Part shown: positions 35,702-43,593 of the stretch, piece after piece
Position numbering within the stretch: position 1 is the stretch's first letter
How the letters are laid out: the number at the start of each line of letters is the position of its first letter
Assembly (NCBI GenBank): GCA_000434235.1
Contig: FR891993.1
Location: forward strand, 44,345-108,344
Direction of reading: 5' to 3'
Length of the DNA stretch: 64,000 nt
From: Alistipes sp. CAG:268
GTDB taxonomy: Bacteria; Bacteroidota; Bacteroidia; Bacteroidales; Rikenellaceae
Notes under the pieces: model-generated
Seen by the model: the letters and a program-made list of their open reading frames with translations, nothing else
Told to the model about the DNA's origin: nothing
Database searches by the model: none
Program-made: the position numbers and the translations under genes

Positions 35702-36580
35702 ATGCAGATAGAGATCGACGACAAATCGGGATTCTGCTTCGGCGTAGTCCGGGCGATTTCGGAGGCCGAGCGGGCCCTCGCCGAAGGCGGTACGGTCTAC
35801 TCGCTCGGGGATATCGTGCACAACCGGATCGAGGTGCAGCGCCTCGAGGGACTCGGGCTGCGGACCGTCGGCCATGCCGACATGCCCCGCCTGGGCGGCT
35901 GCCGGCTCTTCATACGCGCGCACGGGGAGCCTCCGACAACCTATGCGACGGCCTGCGAACTGGGCATCGAGGTCATCGACGCCACCTGCCCGGTGGTGGC
36001 CCGCCTCCAGCGGCGGGTGAAGCAGGCCCACGCCGGAATGCGCGCCGTGGGCGGTCAGGTCGTGATCCTCGGCAAGCGGGGGCACGCCGAGGTGGTCGGG
36101 CTCACGGGCCAGGTCGCCGACCCGACGATCGTCATCGAGACGGCTGCGGACCTCGACCGCATCGACTTCACGCGACCGATCCACTTCCTCTCGCAGACCA
36201 CGCAGAGCATCGCCCTCTTCGAGCAGCTCGGCAAAGAGATGAAACGCCGCGCAACCGACCCCGCGCAGGTACGGCTCGACGACACGATCTGCCGCCAGGT
36301 ATCCGGACGCGAGGAGCATCTCGACCGGTTCGCCCGCCGGTTCGATGTCGTGATCTTCGTCTGCGGCCGCAAGTCGTCGAACGGCAAGGTGCTCTTCGAA
36401 GTGTGCCGCCGGGCCAATTCCCGGACCTACAACATCGAAGAGGCCGCAGAAATCGATCCCGCATGGCTCGAAGGCATCGCTTCGGTGGGAATATGCGGGG
36501 CGACCTCGACGCCCAAGTGGCTCATGCAACAGGTTGCCGAGGCGGTCGGAGAGCTGGCCAAGGCCGGCGTGCGGCCGTAA
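35702..36580 (+). CDS. ispH: 4-hydroxy-3-methylbut-2-enyl diphosphate reductase
   Basis: IspH (292 residues) performs the last step of the MEP isoprenoid pathway, reducing HMBPP to IPP and DMAPP with an iron-sulfur cluster. The three cluster Cys are in GFCFGVVRAI, DATCPVVARLQ and GICGATSTPKWL. The substrate Glu region and FLSQTTQS are present, as is CGRKSSNGKVLFEVCR. The ATG at 35702 gives the standard start MQIEIDDKSGFCFGV. It is the third gene of the operon. Confidence 0.97.
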   Translation: MQIEIDDKSGFCFGVVRAISEAERALAEGGTVYSLGDIVHNRIEVQRLEGLGLRTVGHADMPRLGGCRLFIRAHGEPPTTYATACELGIEVIDATCPVVARLQRRVKQAHAGMRAVGGQVVILGKRGHAEVVGLTGQVADPTIVIETAADLDRIDFTRPIHFLSQTTQSIALFEQLGKEMKRRATDPAQVRLDDTICRQVSGREEHLDRFARRFDVVIFVCGRKSSNGKVLFEVCRRANSRTYNIEEAAEIDPAWLEGIASVGICGATSTPKWLMQQVAEAVGELAKAGVRP

Positions 36581-36621
36581 CCCCGCGCCGCAGAAACAGA
36601 AAACCAATAAAATCCGATATC

Positions 36622-37095
36622 ATGAAACGTTATTTGATCCGTTCACTGAAATATTTCGTAGCCTTGTGCGTTCTATGTGCGGGCATCATGGCGCTCAACC
36701 GCATGATGGGGTCGGCGCTGGACATCCGGCAGACCCTCTACGTCATGTTCCACACGACCCGCGGGATGCTGCTGCCGGCGGTCATCGTCGTACTGGCAGC
36801 CCTCTACCCGAAATTCGGATTCATCGTCCGCAAGGTCGAGGGCGACGTGCAGCAGAACCGCGAGCAGATTCTGAACGCCTTCCGCTCGGCCGGGTTCGAC
36901 CTCGTCCGCGAGGCCGACGAGGCACTCTTCTTCCGGGCAAAGAGTCCGCTCTACAAGCTCCTGCTGCTCGGAGAGGATGAGATCAAGGTTTCGCAATACG
37001 GCCAATGGATCCTCATCGACGGCATCCGCCGCGGTGTGGCCCGGGTCGAATACCGGCTGGATTCGTACATACGCATGAGACAATATGACAACTAA
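36622..37095 (+). CDS. Small membrane protein of unknown function
   Basis: This 157-residue protein has two hydrophobic segments (about 10-28 and 45-66) followed by a soluble C-terminal domain of about 90 residues with VEGDVQQNREQILNAFRSAGFDLV and a strongly basic tail (RRGVARVEYRLDSYIRMRQ). I recognise no family. It overlaps the start of the C-terminal processing protease by 11 bases, so the two are probably translated together, and it follows ispH by 41 bases. A role in supporting or regulating the protease is only suggested by position. Confidence 0.8.
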   Translation: MKRYLIRSLKYFVALCVLCAGIMALNRMMGSALDIRQTLYVMFHTTRGMLLPAVIVVLAALYPKFGFIVRKVEGDVQQNREQILNAFRSAGFDLVREADEALFFRAKSPLYKLLLLGEDEIKVSQYGQWILIDGIRRGVARVEYRLDSYIRMRQYDN

Positions 37096-38746
37096 ACGCA
37101 AATACGGCTTTCTGATCGCCGCAACCGCCCTGCTGGCCGTCGCAGGGAGTTCGATCCATGCCCGCAAGGACGATTTCGGGCTGGGCCGCAACATGGAGAT
37201 CACGGTGAACATGATGCGCGAACTCGCGCTCGGATACGTCGATCCGATCGACCCCGACCGGCTGATGGAGGGGGCGGCCGCCGGCATGGTCAGCGACCTC
37301 GACCCCTACACGGAGTACATCTCCGAGGAGGGGCTCTCGGACTTCGAACTGCTCACGACCGGCAAATACGGGGGCGTCGGCGCCCTGATCCGCAAAAAGG
37401 GCGACTGGGTGAAGATCTCGCAGCCCTATGCCGGGACCCCTTCGGACCGGGCCGGGCTGAAGATCGGAGACCTGATCCTCTCGATCGACGGCAAGTCGGC
37501 CAAAGGGCTCACGACCGAGGAGGTGTCGGGAATGCTCAAGGGCGAACCCGGCAGCAAGGTGAAGATAACGGTCATGCACCTCGACAGCACGCAGCAGAGC
37601 GTGACGCTCCGCCGCGAGCGGATCTCGATCCCGGGCGTACCCTACGCCGGCTGGGTGAAGGAGGGAATCGGATACATCCGCCACAGCGACTTTACGGAAG
37701 GGTGTTACGAGGAGATGCGCGCCGCGATCGACCGACTCCGCGCCGAGGGTGAACTGAAGGGACTGGTGCTCGACTACCGCTCGAACGGAGGCGGCATCAT
37801 GCAGGAGGCCGTGAAGATCCTCTCGCTCTTCGTGCCGCGCGGCACGGTGGTCGTAACGACCCGCGGCCGCAACGAACAACGCGACTACCGCACCGAAGCC
37901 GAGCCGATCCTTCCGGACCTCCCGCTCGCCGTGCTGGTGGACGGCAGCACGGCCTCGTCGTCGGAGATCGTCGCAGGTGCACTCCAGGACCTCGACCGCG
38001 CCGTTCTCATCGGCCAGCGCAGCTTCGGGAAAGGGCTGGTGCAGGCGACCCGCCCGCTGGGATACAACACGATGCTCAAGCTCACGACGGCCAAATACTA
38101 CATTCCCTCGGGACGCTGCATCCAGGCCATCGACTACTCCCACTCGCAGGAGGGCTCCGTACGCACGGTTCCCGACTCGCTGATCTCGGAGTTCGAGACC
38201 CGTGCGGGCCGCAAGGTCTACGACGGCGGCGGCATCATGCCCGACATCGACGTGGAGCCCGAATACATCTCGCGCTTCGCCGCAACGCTCTACGCCCTGG
38301 GATTCATCGAGGATTTCGGCGACGAGTACACGCGCCGCAACCCGGGACAGCAGATCGACATCCGCACCTTCTCGATCACCGATGCCGACTATGCCGACTT
38401 CGCCGCCTTCATGCAGGACAAGGAGGTGCCCTACGAGTCGGATACGCGCCGGGCGCTCAAGGCCCTCAAGAAGGCAGCCGAAGACGACCGCTTCGCCGAG
38501 CTCAAGGAGCAGTTCGAGCGCGTGGAGTCGGAACTCAAGGACGACACGGCCACCAACCTCGAGACCTACCGCGAACAGGTGATCGAGGCGATCAACAACG
38601 ACATCATCCTGCGCCACGCCTACACGGCCGGCGTCATCGAACACGCCATGGCCGACGACAAGGGGGTTGCCCGGGCCGTCGAGGTGCTCGAACACCCGGA
38701 CGACTACCGCCGCATCACCACGGAGCAGGATACACGAAAAAAATAG
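37085..38746 (+). CDS. C-terminal processing protease (S41)
   Basis: This 553-residue periplasmic protease has a signal/anchor (FLIAATALLAVAG), an N-terminal helical region (LALGYVDPIDPDRLMEGAAAGMVSDLDPYTEYI is split here into family-typical YVDPID and LDPYTEYI motifs), a PDZ domain (SDRAGLKIGDLILSIDGKS) and the S41 core with LVLDYRSNGGGIMQEA, DGSTASSSEIVAGAL carrying the catalytic Ser, and RSFGKGLVQ carrying the Lys. A C-terminal helical extension of about 180 residues follows, as in CtpA/Prc enzymes. It probably processes envelope proteins. It overlaps the preceding small membrane protein by 11 bases and precedes a histidine kinase by 36 bases. Confidence 0.95.
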   Translation: MTTKRKYGFLIAATALLAVAGSSIHARKDDFGLGRNMEITVNMMRELALGYVDPIDPDRLMEGAAAGMVSDLDPYTEYISEEGLSDFELLTTGKYGGVGALIRKKGDWVKISQPYAGTPSDRAGLKIGDLILSIDGKSAKGLTTEEVSGMLKGEPGSKVKITVMHLDSTQQSVTLRRERISIPGVPYAGWVKEGIGYIRHSDFTEGCYEEMRAAIDRLRAEGELKGLVLDYRSNGGGIMQEAVKILSLFVPRGTVVVTTRGRNEQRDYRTEAEPILPDLPLAVLVDGSTASSSEIVAGALQDLDRAVLIGQRSFGKGLVQATRPLGYNTMLKLTTAKYYIPSGRCIQAIDYSHSQEGSVRTVPDSLISEFETRAGRKVYDGGGIMPDIDVEPEYISRFAATLYALGFIEDFGDEYTRRNPGQQIDIRTFSITDADYADFAAFMQDKEVPYESDTRRALKALKKAAEDDRFAELKEQFERVESELKDDTATNLETYREQVIEAINNDIILRHAYTAGVIEHAMADDKGVARAVEVLEHPDDYRRITTEQDTRKK

Positions 38747-38782
38747 CTTTCCGCGCGCGAAGGCTCTATTGAGACAAGCGAC

Positions 38783-39961
38783 ATGAAACTCGCCCACACC
38801 ATATTCTCGTTCCGGAACCGACTGGTCATCATCATCGTCGGCATCTCGCTGGGCGCCGTCTCGCTCCTCTACACCAACAACATGGCCCGGAGGCTCAAGG
38901 AGAAGGAGCAGCACGACGTCGTGCTCTGGGCCCACGCCATGGAGCGAATCAACCGCGACGTGCTGGGCGGTGCCCCGATGCAAGATCCGCTCGTCTCGGA
39001 CATCATGTCCACGGGCAACAACATCCCCTTCATCATCACCGACGAGAACCTCAAGGTGCTCCATTCGCACCTGATTCCCGACGAGATCATCAACCACCCG
39101 GGGAAACTGCGGCGCGAGATCGACAAGCTCACCGAGGAGAACACCCCGATCCCGGTGAAGATCCTCTGGTCGGCCAAACACTACCACATCATCTTCTACG
39201 GCAGATCGGCCCTGCTCAAGTCGCTCTACTACTTCCCCTACATCCAGATTCTGGTCTTTGCGGCATTCATATCGCTGGGATTCATCGCTTTCCGTTCGTC
39301 GAAGCACGACGAGCAGAACCGCGTGTGGATCGGTCTGGCCAAAGAGACCGCACACCAGCTCGGGACCCCCACCTCGTCGCTGCTCGGATGGATCGAATAC
39401 CTGCGCTCGCAGCCCGTGGACCAGTCGGCCGTCGAGGAGATGCAGAAGGACCTCACCCACCTGATGAAGATCGTGGACCGCTTCTCGAAGATCGGCTCCG
39501 AGACCCCGCTCACCCCGGCCAACATCAACGAGGTGGTGGGCGAATCGGTCATGTACTTCCGCAAGCGGATCCCGCGCAACGTCACGCTCGACTACAACGG
39601 ACTGGCCATCGCCCCGGTGCAGGCGAACATCAACGCCGCGCTGTTCGAATGGGTGGTGGAGAACCTGATGAAGAACTCGCTCGACGCCCTGCAGGGCCAC
39701 GGAGCAATCGATGTCCGCATCTCGTCGGACGAACAGCACGTGATGATCGACGTCAAGGATACGGGCAAGGGAATCCCCAAGAGCAACTGGAAACGCATCT
39801 TCGAGCCGGGCTTCACGACCAAGACCCGCGGCTGGGGCCTCGGGTTGTCGCTCTCGCGGCGGATCGTCGAGGAGTACCACCAGGGTAAGATCGCCGTGAC
39901 CGAATCCGAAATCGGCAAGGGCACGACCATCCGCATCACCCTCAAACGCATCTACGCATAA
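38783..39961 (+). CDS. Orphan membrane sensor histidine kinase
   Basis: This 392-residue kinase has two membrane helices (about 13-30 and 153-172) flanking a periplasmic sensor of about 120 residues. The phospho-acceptor helix is KETAHQLGTPTSSLLGW, an H-box in which the usual Glu is replaced by Gln (HQLGTP rather than HELRTP). The ATPase has ENLMKNSLDAL (N box), DVKDTGKGIP (G1) and GWGLGLSLSRRIVEEYH (G2). No response regulator is adjacent. The stop overlaps the next ATG by one base (TAATG), so it is cotranslated with the DUF4271 protein. Confidence 0.93.
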   Translation: MKLAHTIFSFRNRLVIIIVGISLGAVSLLYTNNMARRLKEKEQHDVVLWAHAMERINRDVLGGAPMQDPLVSDIMSTGNNIPFIITDENLKVLHSHLIPDEIINHPGKLRREIDKLTEENTPIPVKILWSAKHYHIIFYGRSALLKSLYYFPYIQILVFAAFISLGFIAFRSSKHDEQNRVWIGLAKETAHQLGTPTSSLLGWIEYLRSQPVDQSAVEEMQKDLTHLMKIVDRFSKIGSETPLTPANINEVVGESVMYFRKRIPRNVTLDYNGLAIAPVQANINAALFEWVVENLMKNSLDALQGHGAIDVRISSDEQHVMIDVKDTGKGIPKSNWKRIFEPGFTTKTRGWGLGLSLSRRIVEEYHQGKIAVTESEIGKGTTIRITLKRIYA

Positions 39962-41028
39962 TGCAGCAGGAGGCGACATACCGGAGCAGCGATCCCGGAG
40001 CTTCCTTTTCGGCCGACATCCCCGCAGATGCCGGCCGGAGCAGCCGTACCGATACAACAGCCGGTGCGGCGACGCTGCAAAAGAGCGGTCGTGCCGTTCT
40101 GCAACAGACCGGCACGACTGCGCAGCAGGGAGGCGACTCGTTGCAGGCGACCCTGTCGCCGGCCGACTCGCTCGCCGCGGACAGTCTGGCAGCCCACACG
40201 GCCGATTCGCTGGCAGCATGGCCCTACGACCGCTACGGTACGGCCGACTCGCTGCCTGCGGAGCAGCAGGCCGTCATCTGGCGCGATACGACCGCAGAGG
40301 CCGTATTCGGCCGGGAATCGGTGCTCGTACCGCCCCGCCCGCTGCCGCAGGCCGTCGGGCAGTCGCTCACCGACAACGCTGTGTTCCAGGGCTTCGTCCT
40401 GCTGCTCGCAGGGACCTATGCCACACTGCTCTACCGCAACATCGGCGACATCCGCACGCTCCTCGGCCACGTCTCCCGCGAGCGGGCCGGCGGAGTCCGC
40501 CTCTCGGAGGATCCGGGCAGCAGCGGATTCACCCGGTTCCTGAACCTGGCGACAGCCATCGGCATGCTTTTTTTGGGCATCATCGCCGTCAAATACGGCG
40601 ACTCGATCATGCCCCCGGCCCTCTCCGAGGCCCTGTCACACGGGGCCGTGCTGGCCCTGAGCCTGATCGCAACGCTCGCCTGCGCAGCCATCGCCGCTCT
40701 CCAAAGGGGATTTCTGCAGCTGGTCGGAGCAGTCACCGCATCGCAACCGTTCGTCTCGCAACTGGGGCTTCTGCGCCGCACCTACTTCGTCCTGGGGATC
40801 ATCGTCACATCTCCCGCCCTGCTGCTCTTCGCGCTCTGTCCCCGCGGATCGGGCGACGTGTGGTTCTGCGTCATTGCCATCGAATTAGCCATTACGGCCA
40901 TCCTATACCTCAGAGAGACGCTACATCTCTTTATTTCCAAAAAAATTTCAATTTTGCATTGGATTTTGTACCTTTGCGCCGTGGAAATCTTCCCGATCAG
41001 CCTCGTGTGGCTGCTGGTGGCGAGATAG
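39961..41028 (+). CDS. DUF4271 membrane protein
   Basis: This 355-residue protein has a low-complexity N-terminal half (about 1-135) rich in Ala, Asp, Ser and Gln, with repeated ADSLAA units between about 67 and 100, then a C-terminal half with six to seven hydrophobic helices (FVLLLAGTYATLLYRN, AIGMLFLGIIAVKYG, LALSLIATLACAAIAAL and others). This matches DUF4271, which in Bacteroidota is found directly upstream of hemD. Function is unknown. The start follows the histidine kinase without a gap. A promoter for hemD may lie in its last 60 bases. Confidence 0.85.
   Translation: MQQEATYRSSDPGASFSADIPADAGRSSRTDTTAGAATLQKSGRAVLQQTGTTAQQGGDSLQATLSPADSLAADSLAAHTADSLAAWPYDRYGTADSLPAEQQAVIWRDTTAEAVFGRESVLVPPRPLPQAVGQSLTDNAVFQGFVLLLAGTYATLLYRNIGDIRTLLGHVSRERAGGVRLSEDPGSSGFTRFLNLATAIGMLFLGIIAVKYGDSIMPPALSEALSHGAVLALSLIATLACAAIAALQRGFLQLVGAVTASQPFVSQLGLLRRTYFVLGIIVTSPALLLFALCPRGSGDVWFCVIAIELAITAILYLRETLHLFISKKISILHWILYLCAVEIFPISLVWLLVAR
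40969..40976 (+). promoter_or_regulatory. Candidate internal -7 box before hemD
   Basis: TACCTTTG matches TAnnTTTG and lies inside the end of the DUF4271 gene, about 88 bases before the hemD start. A clear TTTG at the right distance is missing (TTTC at 40946-40949), so the call is tentative. Confidence 0.4.
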
Positions 41029-41063
41029 ACACCCCGAAAGCTACAAACTAAACATTTCCGCAA

Positions 41064-41930
41064 TTGAAAGTAAAAAGCGTATTGGTTTCGCAGCCAAGGC
41101 CTGCAATCATCGAAAAATCCCCGTTCTACGAGTTGTCCCAGAAGTATGAGGTAGAGATCGCCTACAAGCCCTTTATCCGCGTTGTCGGCGTCTCGCTGAA
41201 GGAGTTCCGCGCACAGCGGGTCGAAATCCTTACGCATACGGCCGTCATCTTCACGTCGCGAACCACTGTGGACAGCTTCTTCCACATCTGCGAGGAGGCG
41301 CGCATCACCGTTCCGGAAACCATGAAATACATCTGCCAGACCGAGGCCGTAGCCCTCTACCTGCAGAAGTACATCGTCTACCGCAAACGCAAGATCTCGT
41401 TCGCCGACGGATCGTTCACCTCCCTCGTCGAGCTGATCATCAAACATAAGGACGAGAAGTTCCTCCTCGCCCTGAGCGAGCCCCACAAGCCCGAGTTGCC
41501 GGAGACGCTCGCCAAACTCAAACTGCCGGTTGATCCGGTAATCCTGGCCCGGACCGTAGCCGCCGATCTCGACGACATGCACCTGGAAAACTACGGACTG
41601 CTGGCGCTCTACTCGCCGTCGGACGTCAAGGCCCTCGTCGAGAAGTTCGGAACCGAGAACCTGCCCCCCGTGGCGGTCTTCGGCGAAGGGACGCTCCGCG
41701 CCGCCGTCGATGCCGGCATCACCGTGCTGGCAAACGCCCCGACGCCCGAAGCCCCGTCGATGGCCAAGGCCGTGGACATCTACCTGCGCAAGGTCGAGGC
41801 GGGCGAAGAGATCGAACCCGTATCGGTGGTGACCGACACCCGCAAGGAGGAGTTCATCCGCAACCAGCAGAACAAACTGGCCAAGAAGAGCCGCGTGCGC
41901 CGTCCGGGCACCTCCGAACCCCGCAAATAA
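41064..41930 (+). CDS. hemD: Uroporphyrinogen-III synthase family protein
   Basis: This 288-residue protein has the HemD two-domain arrangement: VSQPRPAIIEKSPFYEL at the start, VIFTSRTTVDSFFHICEE, CQTEAVALYLQKYI, LLALYSPSDVKALVEKF and VAVFGEGTLRAAVDAGI. HemD cyclises hydroxymethylbilane to uroporphyrinogen III. The start is TTG at 41064; no ATG or GTG in frame gives the conserved N terminus, so a non-standard start is likely. A basic tail of about 40 residues (NQQNKLAKKSRVRRPG) is beyond the domain. It sits alone among non-haem genes, as is common in Bacteroidota. It precedes rnpA by 10 bases. Confidence 0.9.
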   Translation: MKVKSVLVSQPRPAIIEKSPFYELSQKYEVEIAYKPFIRVVGVSLKEFRAQRVEILTHTAVIFTSRTTVDSFFHICEEARITVPETMKYICQTEAVALYLQKYIVYRKRKISFADGSFTSLVELIIKHKDEKFLLALSEPHKPELPETLAKLKLPVDPVILARTVAADLDDMHLENYGLLALYSPSDVKALVEKFGTENLPPVAVFGEGTLRAAVDAGITVLANAPTPEAPSMAKAVDIYLRKVEAGEEIEPVSVVTDTRKEEFIRNQQNKLAKKSRVRRPGTSEPRK

Positions 41931-41940
41931 CGCCGACGCC

Positions 41941-42312
41941 ATGCCAGACGACCGCTCGTTACCCCGTTCGGAACGGCTCCGCTCACTCGGAGCCGTCCGA
42001 CGGCTGTTCGAATGCGGCGAAAGCGGGTTCGTCTTCCCCTTTCGCTACGTCTGGTATGCCGAACCGGACACCGAGCCATCGGTCGAGGTGCTCTTCACAG
42101 TGCCGAAGAAGTTCCACAAGCGCGCCAACCGGCGCAACCTGCTGCGCCGCCGCACCAAGGAGGCCTATCGGCTGCAGAAACAGATTGTACGCAACGGTGC
42201 GACGGTGAATCTCGACCTCGCACTGATCTACTCCTCGAAGGAGGTGCTGCCCTACAAGGTCATAGCCAATGCCGTCCGAAAGATTCTGGAGCACGTTGCG
42301 GAACGGCTTTAG
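41941..42312 (+). CDS. rnpA: Ribonuclease P protein component
   Basis: This 123-residue basic protein binds the RNase P RNA and helps process tRNA 5' ends. The diagnostic RNR motif is in [18 protein letters not shown] near residues 60-77, preceded by [13 protein letters not shown]. The N terminus [18 protein letters not shown] is typical. Start ATG is 10 bases after hemD. Its 3' end overlaps yidD by 44 bases if yidD starts at 42269. The usual rpmH neighbour is not here. Confidence 0.95.
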   Translation: MPDDRSLPRSERLRSLGAVRRLFECGESGFVFPFRYVWYAEPDTEPSVEVLFTVPKKFHKRANRRNLLRRRTKEAYRLQKQIVRNGATVNLDLALIYSSKEVLPYKVIANAVRKILEHVAERL

Positions 42313-42529
42313 GCGGATCTGCACGCTGCCGTTCCTGCTGCTGGTGCGGTTCTACCAATACTGCATCTCCCCCTTTACGCCCCCTTCGTGCCGCTTCACG
42401 CCCACCTGCTCGCAGTATGCCGTGGAGGCCCTGCGCAAGTACGGGCCGATCAAGGGGATCTGGCTGACCATCAAAAGGCTGTCGCGCTGCCATCCGTGGG
42501 GCGGCAGCGGATACGACCCGGTACCCTGA
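42269..42529 (+). CDS. yidD: Membrane protein insertion efficiency factor YidD
   Basis: This 86-residue protein has the YidD core: [30 protein letters not shown] Cys-rich motif ([20 protein letters not shown]), then [30 protein letters not shown]. It helps membrane insertion by YidC and is often linked to rnpA. The ATG at 42269 overlaps rnpA by 44 bases; a TTG at 42296 would shorten the overlap to 17 bases and start at LRNGFRR, so the start is uncertain. Confidence 0.93.
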   Translation: MPSERFWSTLRNGFRRICTLPFLLLVRFYQYCISPFTPPSCRFTPTCSQYAVEALRKYGPIKGIWLTIKRLSRCHPWGGSGYDPVP

Positions 42530-42570
42530 CACGCGGGACGGCCGGCAGATTTCCCGAAACAGGTTCCCCG

Positions 42571-42601
42571 AAAACAAGCACAGCTCCCGGAAAGGAGCTG
42601 T
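42571..42601 (-). terminator. Probable terminator of the CDF-transporter operon
   Basis: An 8-bp perfect stem (42580-42587 with 42594-42601) with a 6-base loop is followed on the minus strand by GCTTGTTTT. It lies 32 bases after the CDF stop. The T run is weak. Confidence 0.55.
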
Positions 42602-42632
42602 ACAACCGTTGCGATGTGCAAAAAGCCGAAGA

Positions 42633-43591
42633 TCAGTCGCCCAGGTCGCGGCAGCACTCGGAACGTGTTTCGAACTCGAGCGTGACGTGCGGGATGCCGC
42701 AGACGCGGAGCTGACGCTTGAGTTCCGCCTTCACCTGCTCCATAACCGCAAGGTCTTCCACCACGACGTGCGCCGTCAGCGCATTCTCCGTGGTGCTCAT
42801 GGCCCAGATGTGGATGTGGTGCACGGCGCTGACGCCCTCGACCGAGAGCATCCGCCGTTCGGTGTCTGCCACGTCGATCCCTTCGGGCACCCCGTCGAGC
42901 GAGAGGCGCAGGCTGTCGCGCGTCAGCGACCAGACCGAAGCTACGATGACCGCGGCAACGACGAGCGCTATGATCGGATCGACGATGGTCCAGCCCGTCC
43001 AGGCAATCACAACCCCGGAGAGGAGCACCCCGATCGACACCAGGGCATCGGCCGCCATGTGGAGATAGGCACCCCGGACATTGAGGTCCTTCTCCTTGTC
43101 CCGAAGGAAGAGCCATGCCGTAAAGCCGTTCACCAGGACACCGACTCCGGCCGTCCAGGCGATCGCCCCGCCGACGACCGGCTCGGGGCGGGGCATCCCC
43201 CCGACACTCTCCGCCCCCACGGTCCCCCGCCACCCTCGGCCACAATGGCCCCCACGGCCACGAGCAGGATCACCGAGTTGAGCAGCGAAATGAGCACCGT
43301 GCTCTTCCTGTAACCATAGGTATAACGGGAGGTGGCCCGCACCCGGGCCAGACGGAAGGCAAGCATGGCCAGCAGCAGGCTGGCCACGTCGGAGAGGTTG
43401 TGTCCGGCATCGGAGAGCAGCCCCATCGAGCCGGAGCAGAGGCCAACGGCAAACTCCACGACGACGAATGCCACATTGAGTGCAATGCCGATGAGAAAAG
43501 CGCGGTTGAGCGACGAGATCCGGTGTTCGTGCCGGTGTCCCGCATGCCGATGTCCGTGCGGCAGGATGGAAGGATCGTGCCGGTGTGCCAT
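42633..43591 (-). pseudogene. Zinc-type cation diffusion facilitator, frameshifted by a 26-bp insertion
   Basis: Two overlapping frames encode one CDF exporter. The first has a His-rich N terminus (PHGHRHAGHRHEH), then TM1 and TM2 with the HxxxD metal site in DAGHNLSDVASLL. The second has TM5 with HMAADALVSIGV, TM6 and a cytoplasmic domain with VSAVHHIHIWAMS. Both HxxxD sites fit zinc-type CDFs. Frame is lost at residue 119, at 43209-43234. Removing those 26 bases joins AIVAESVGGMPRPEPV exactly, as in related proteins, giving 310 residues. As written, the product stops at 43130 and lacks TM5-6. It follows the YtfE-like/LuxR regulator by 2 bases. Confidence 0.87.
43209..43234. other. 26-bp insertion that breaks the CDF gene
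   Basis: Deleting these 26 bases restores the CDF frame and the expected spacing of seven residues before PEPV. The insert is very C-rich on the plus strand. It loosely resembles the adjacent sequence (minus strand: GAG-GTG-C-GGGGG twice, 26 bases apart), so it may be a diverged tandem duplication. Confidence 0.7.
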
Positions 43592-43593
43592 GG

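Noticed and set aside
34841-36607. A 588-codon minus-strand frame
   Set aside because: It is antisense to cmk and ispH and shows no motif.
37013-40219. A 1068-codon open frame on the minus strand
   Set aside because: It lies opposite the protease, kinase and DUF4271 genes, which all have recognisable motifs, and its translation is Val/Asp/His-rich antisense sequence.
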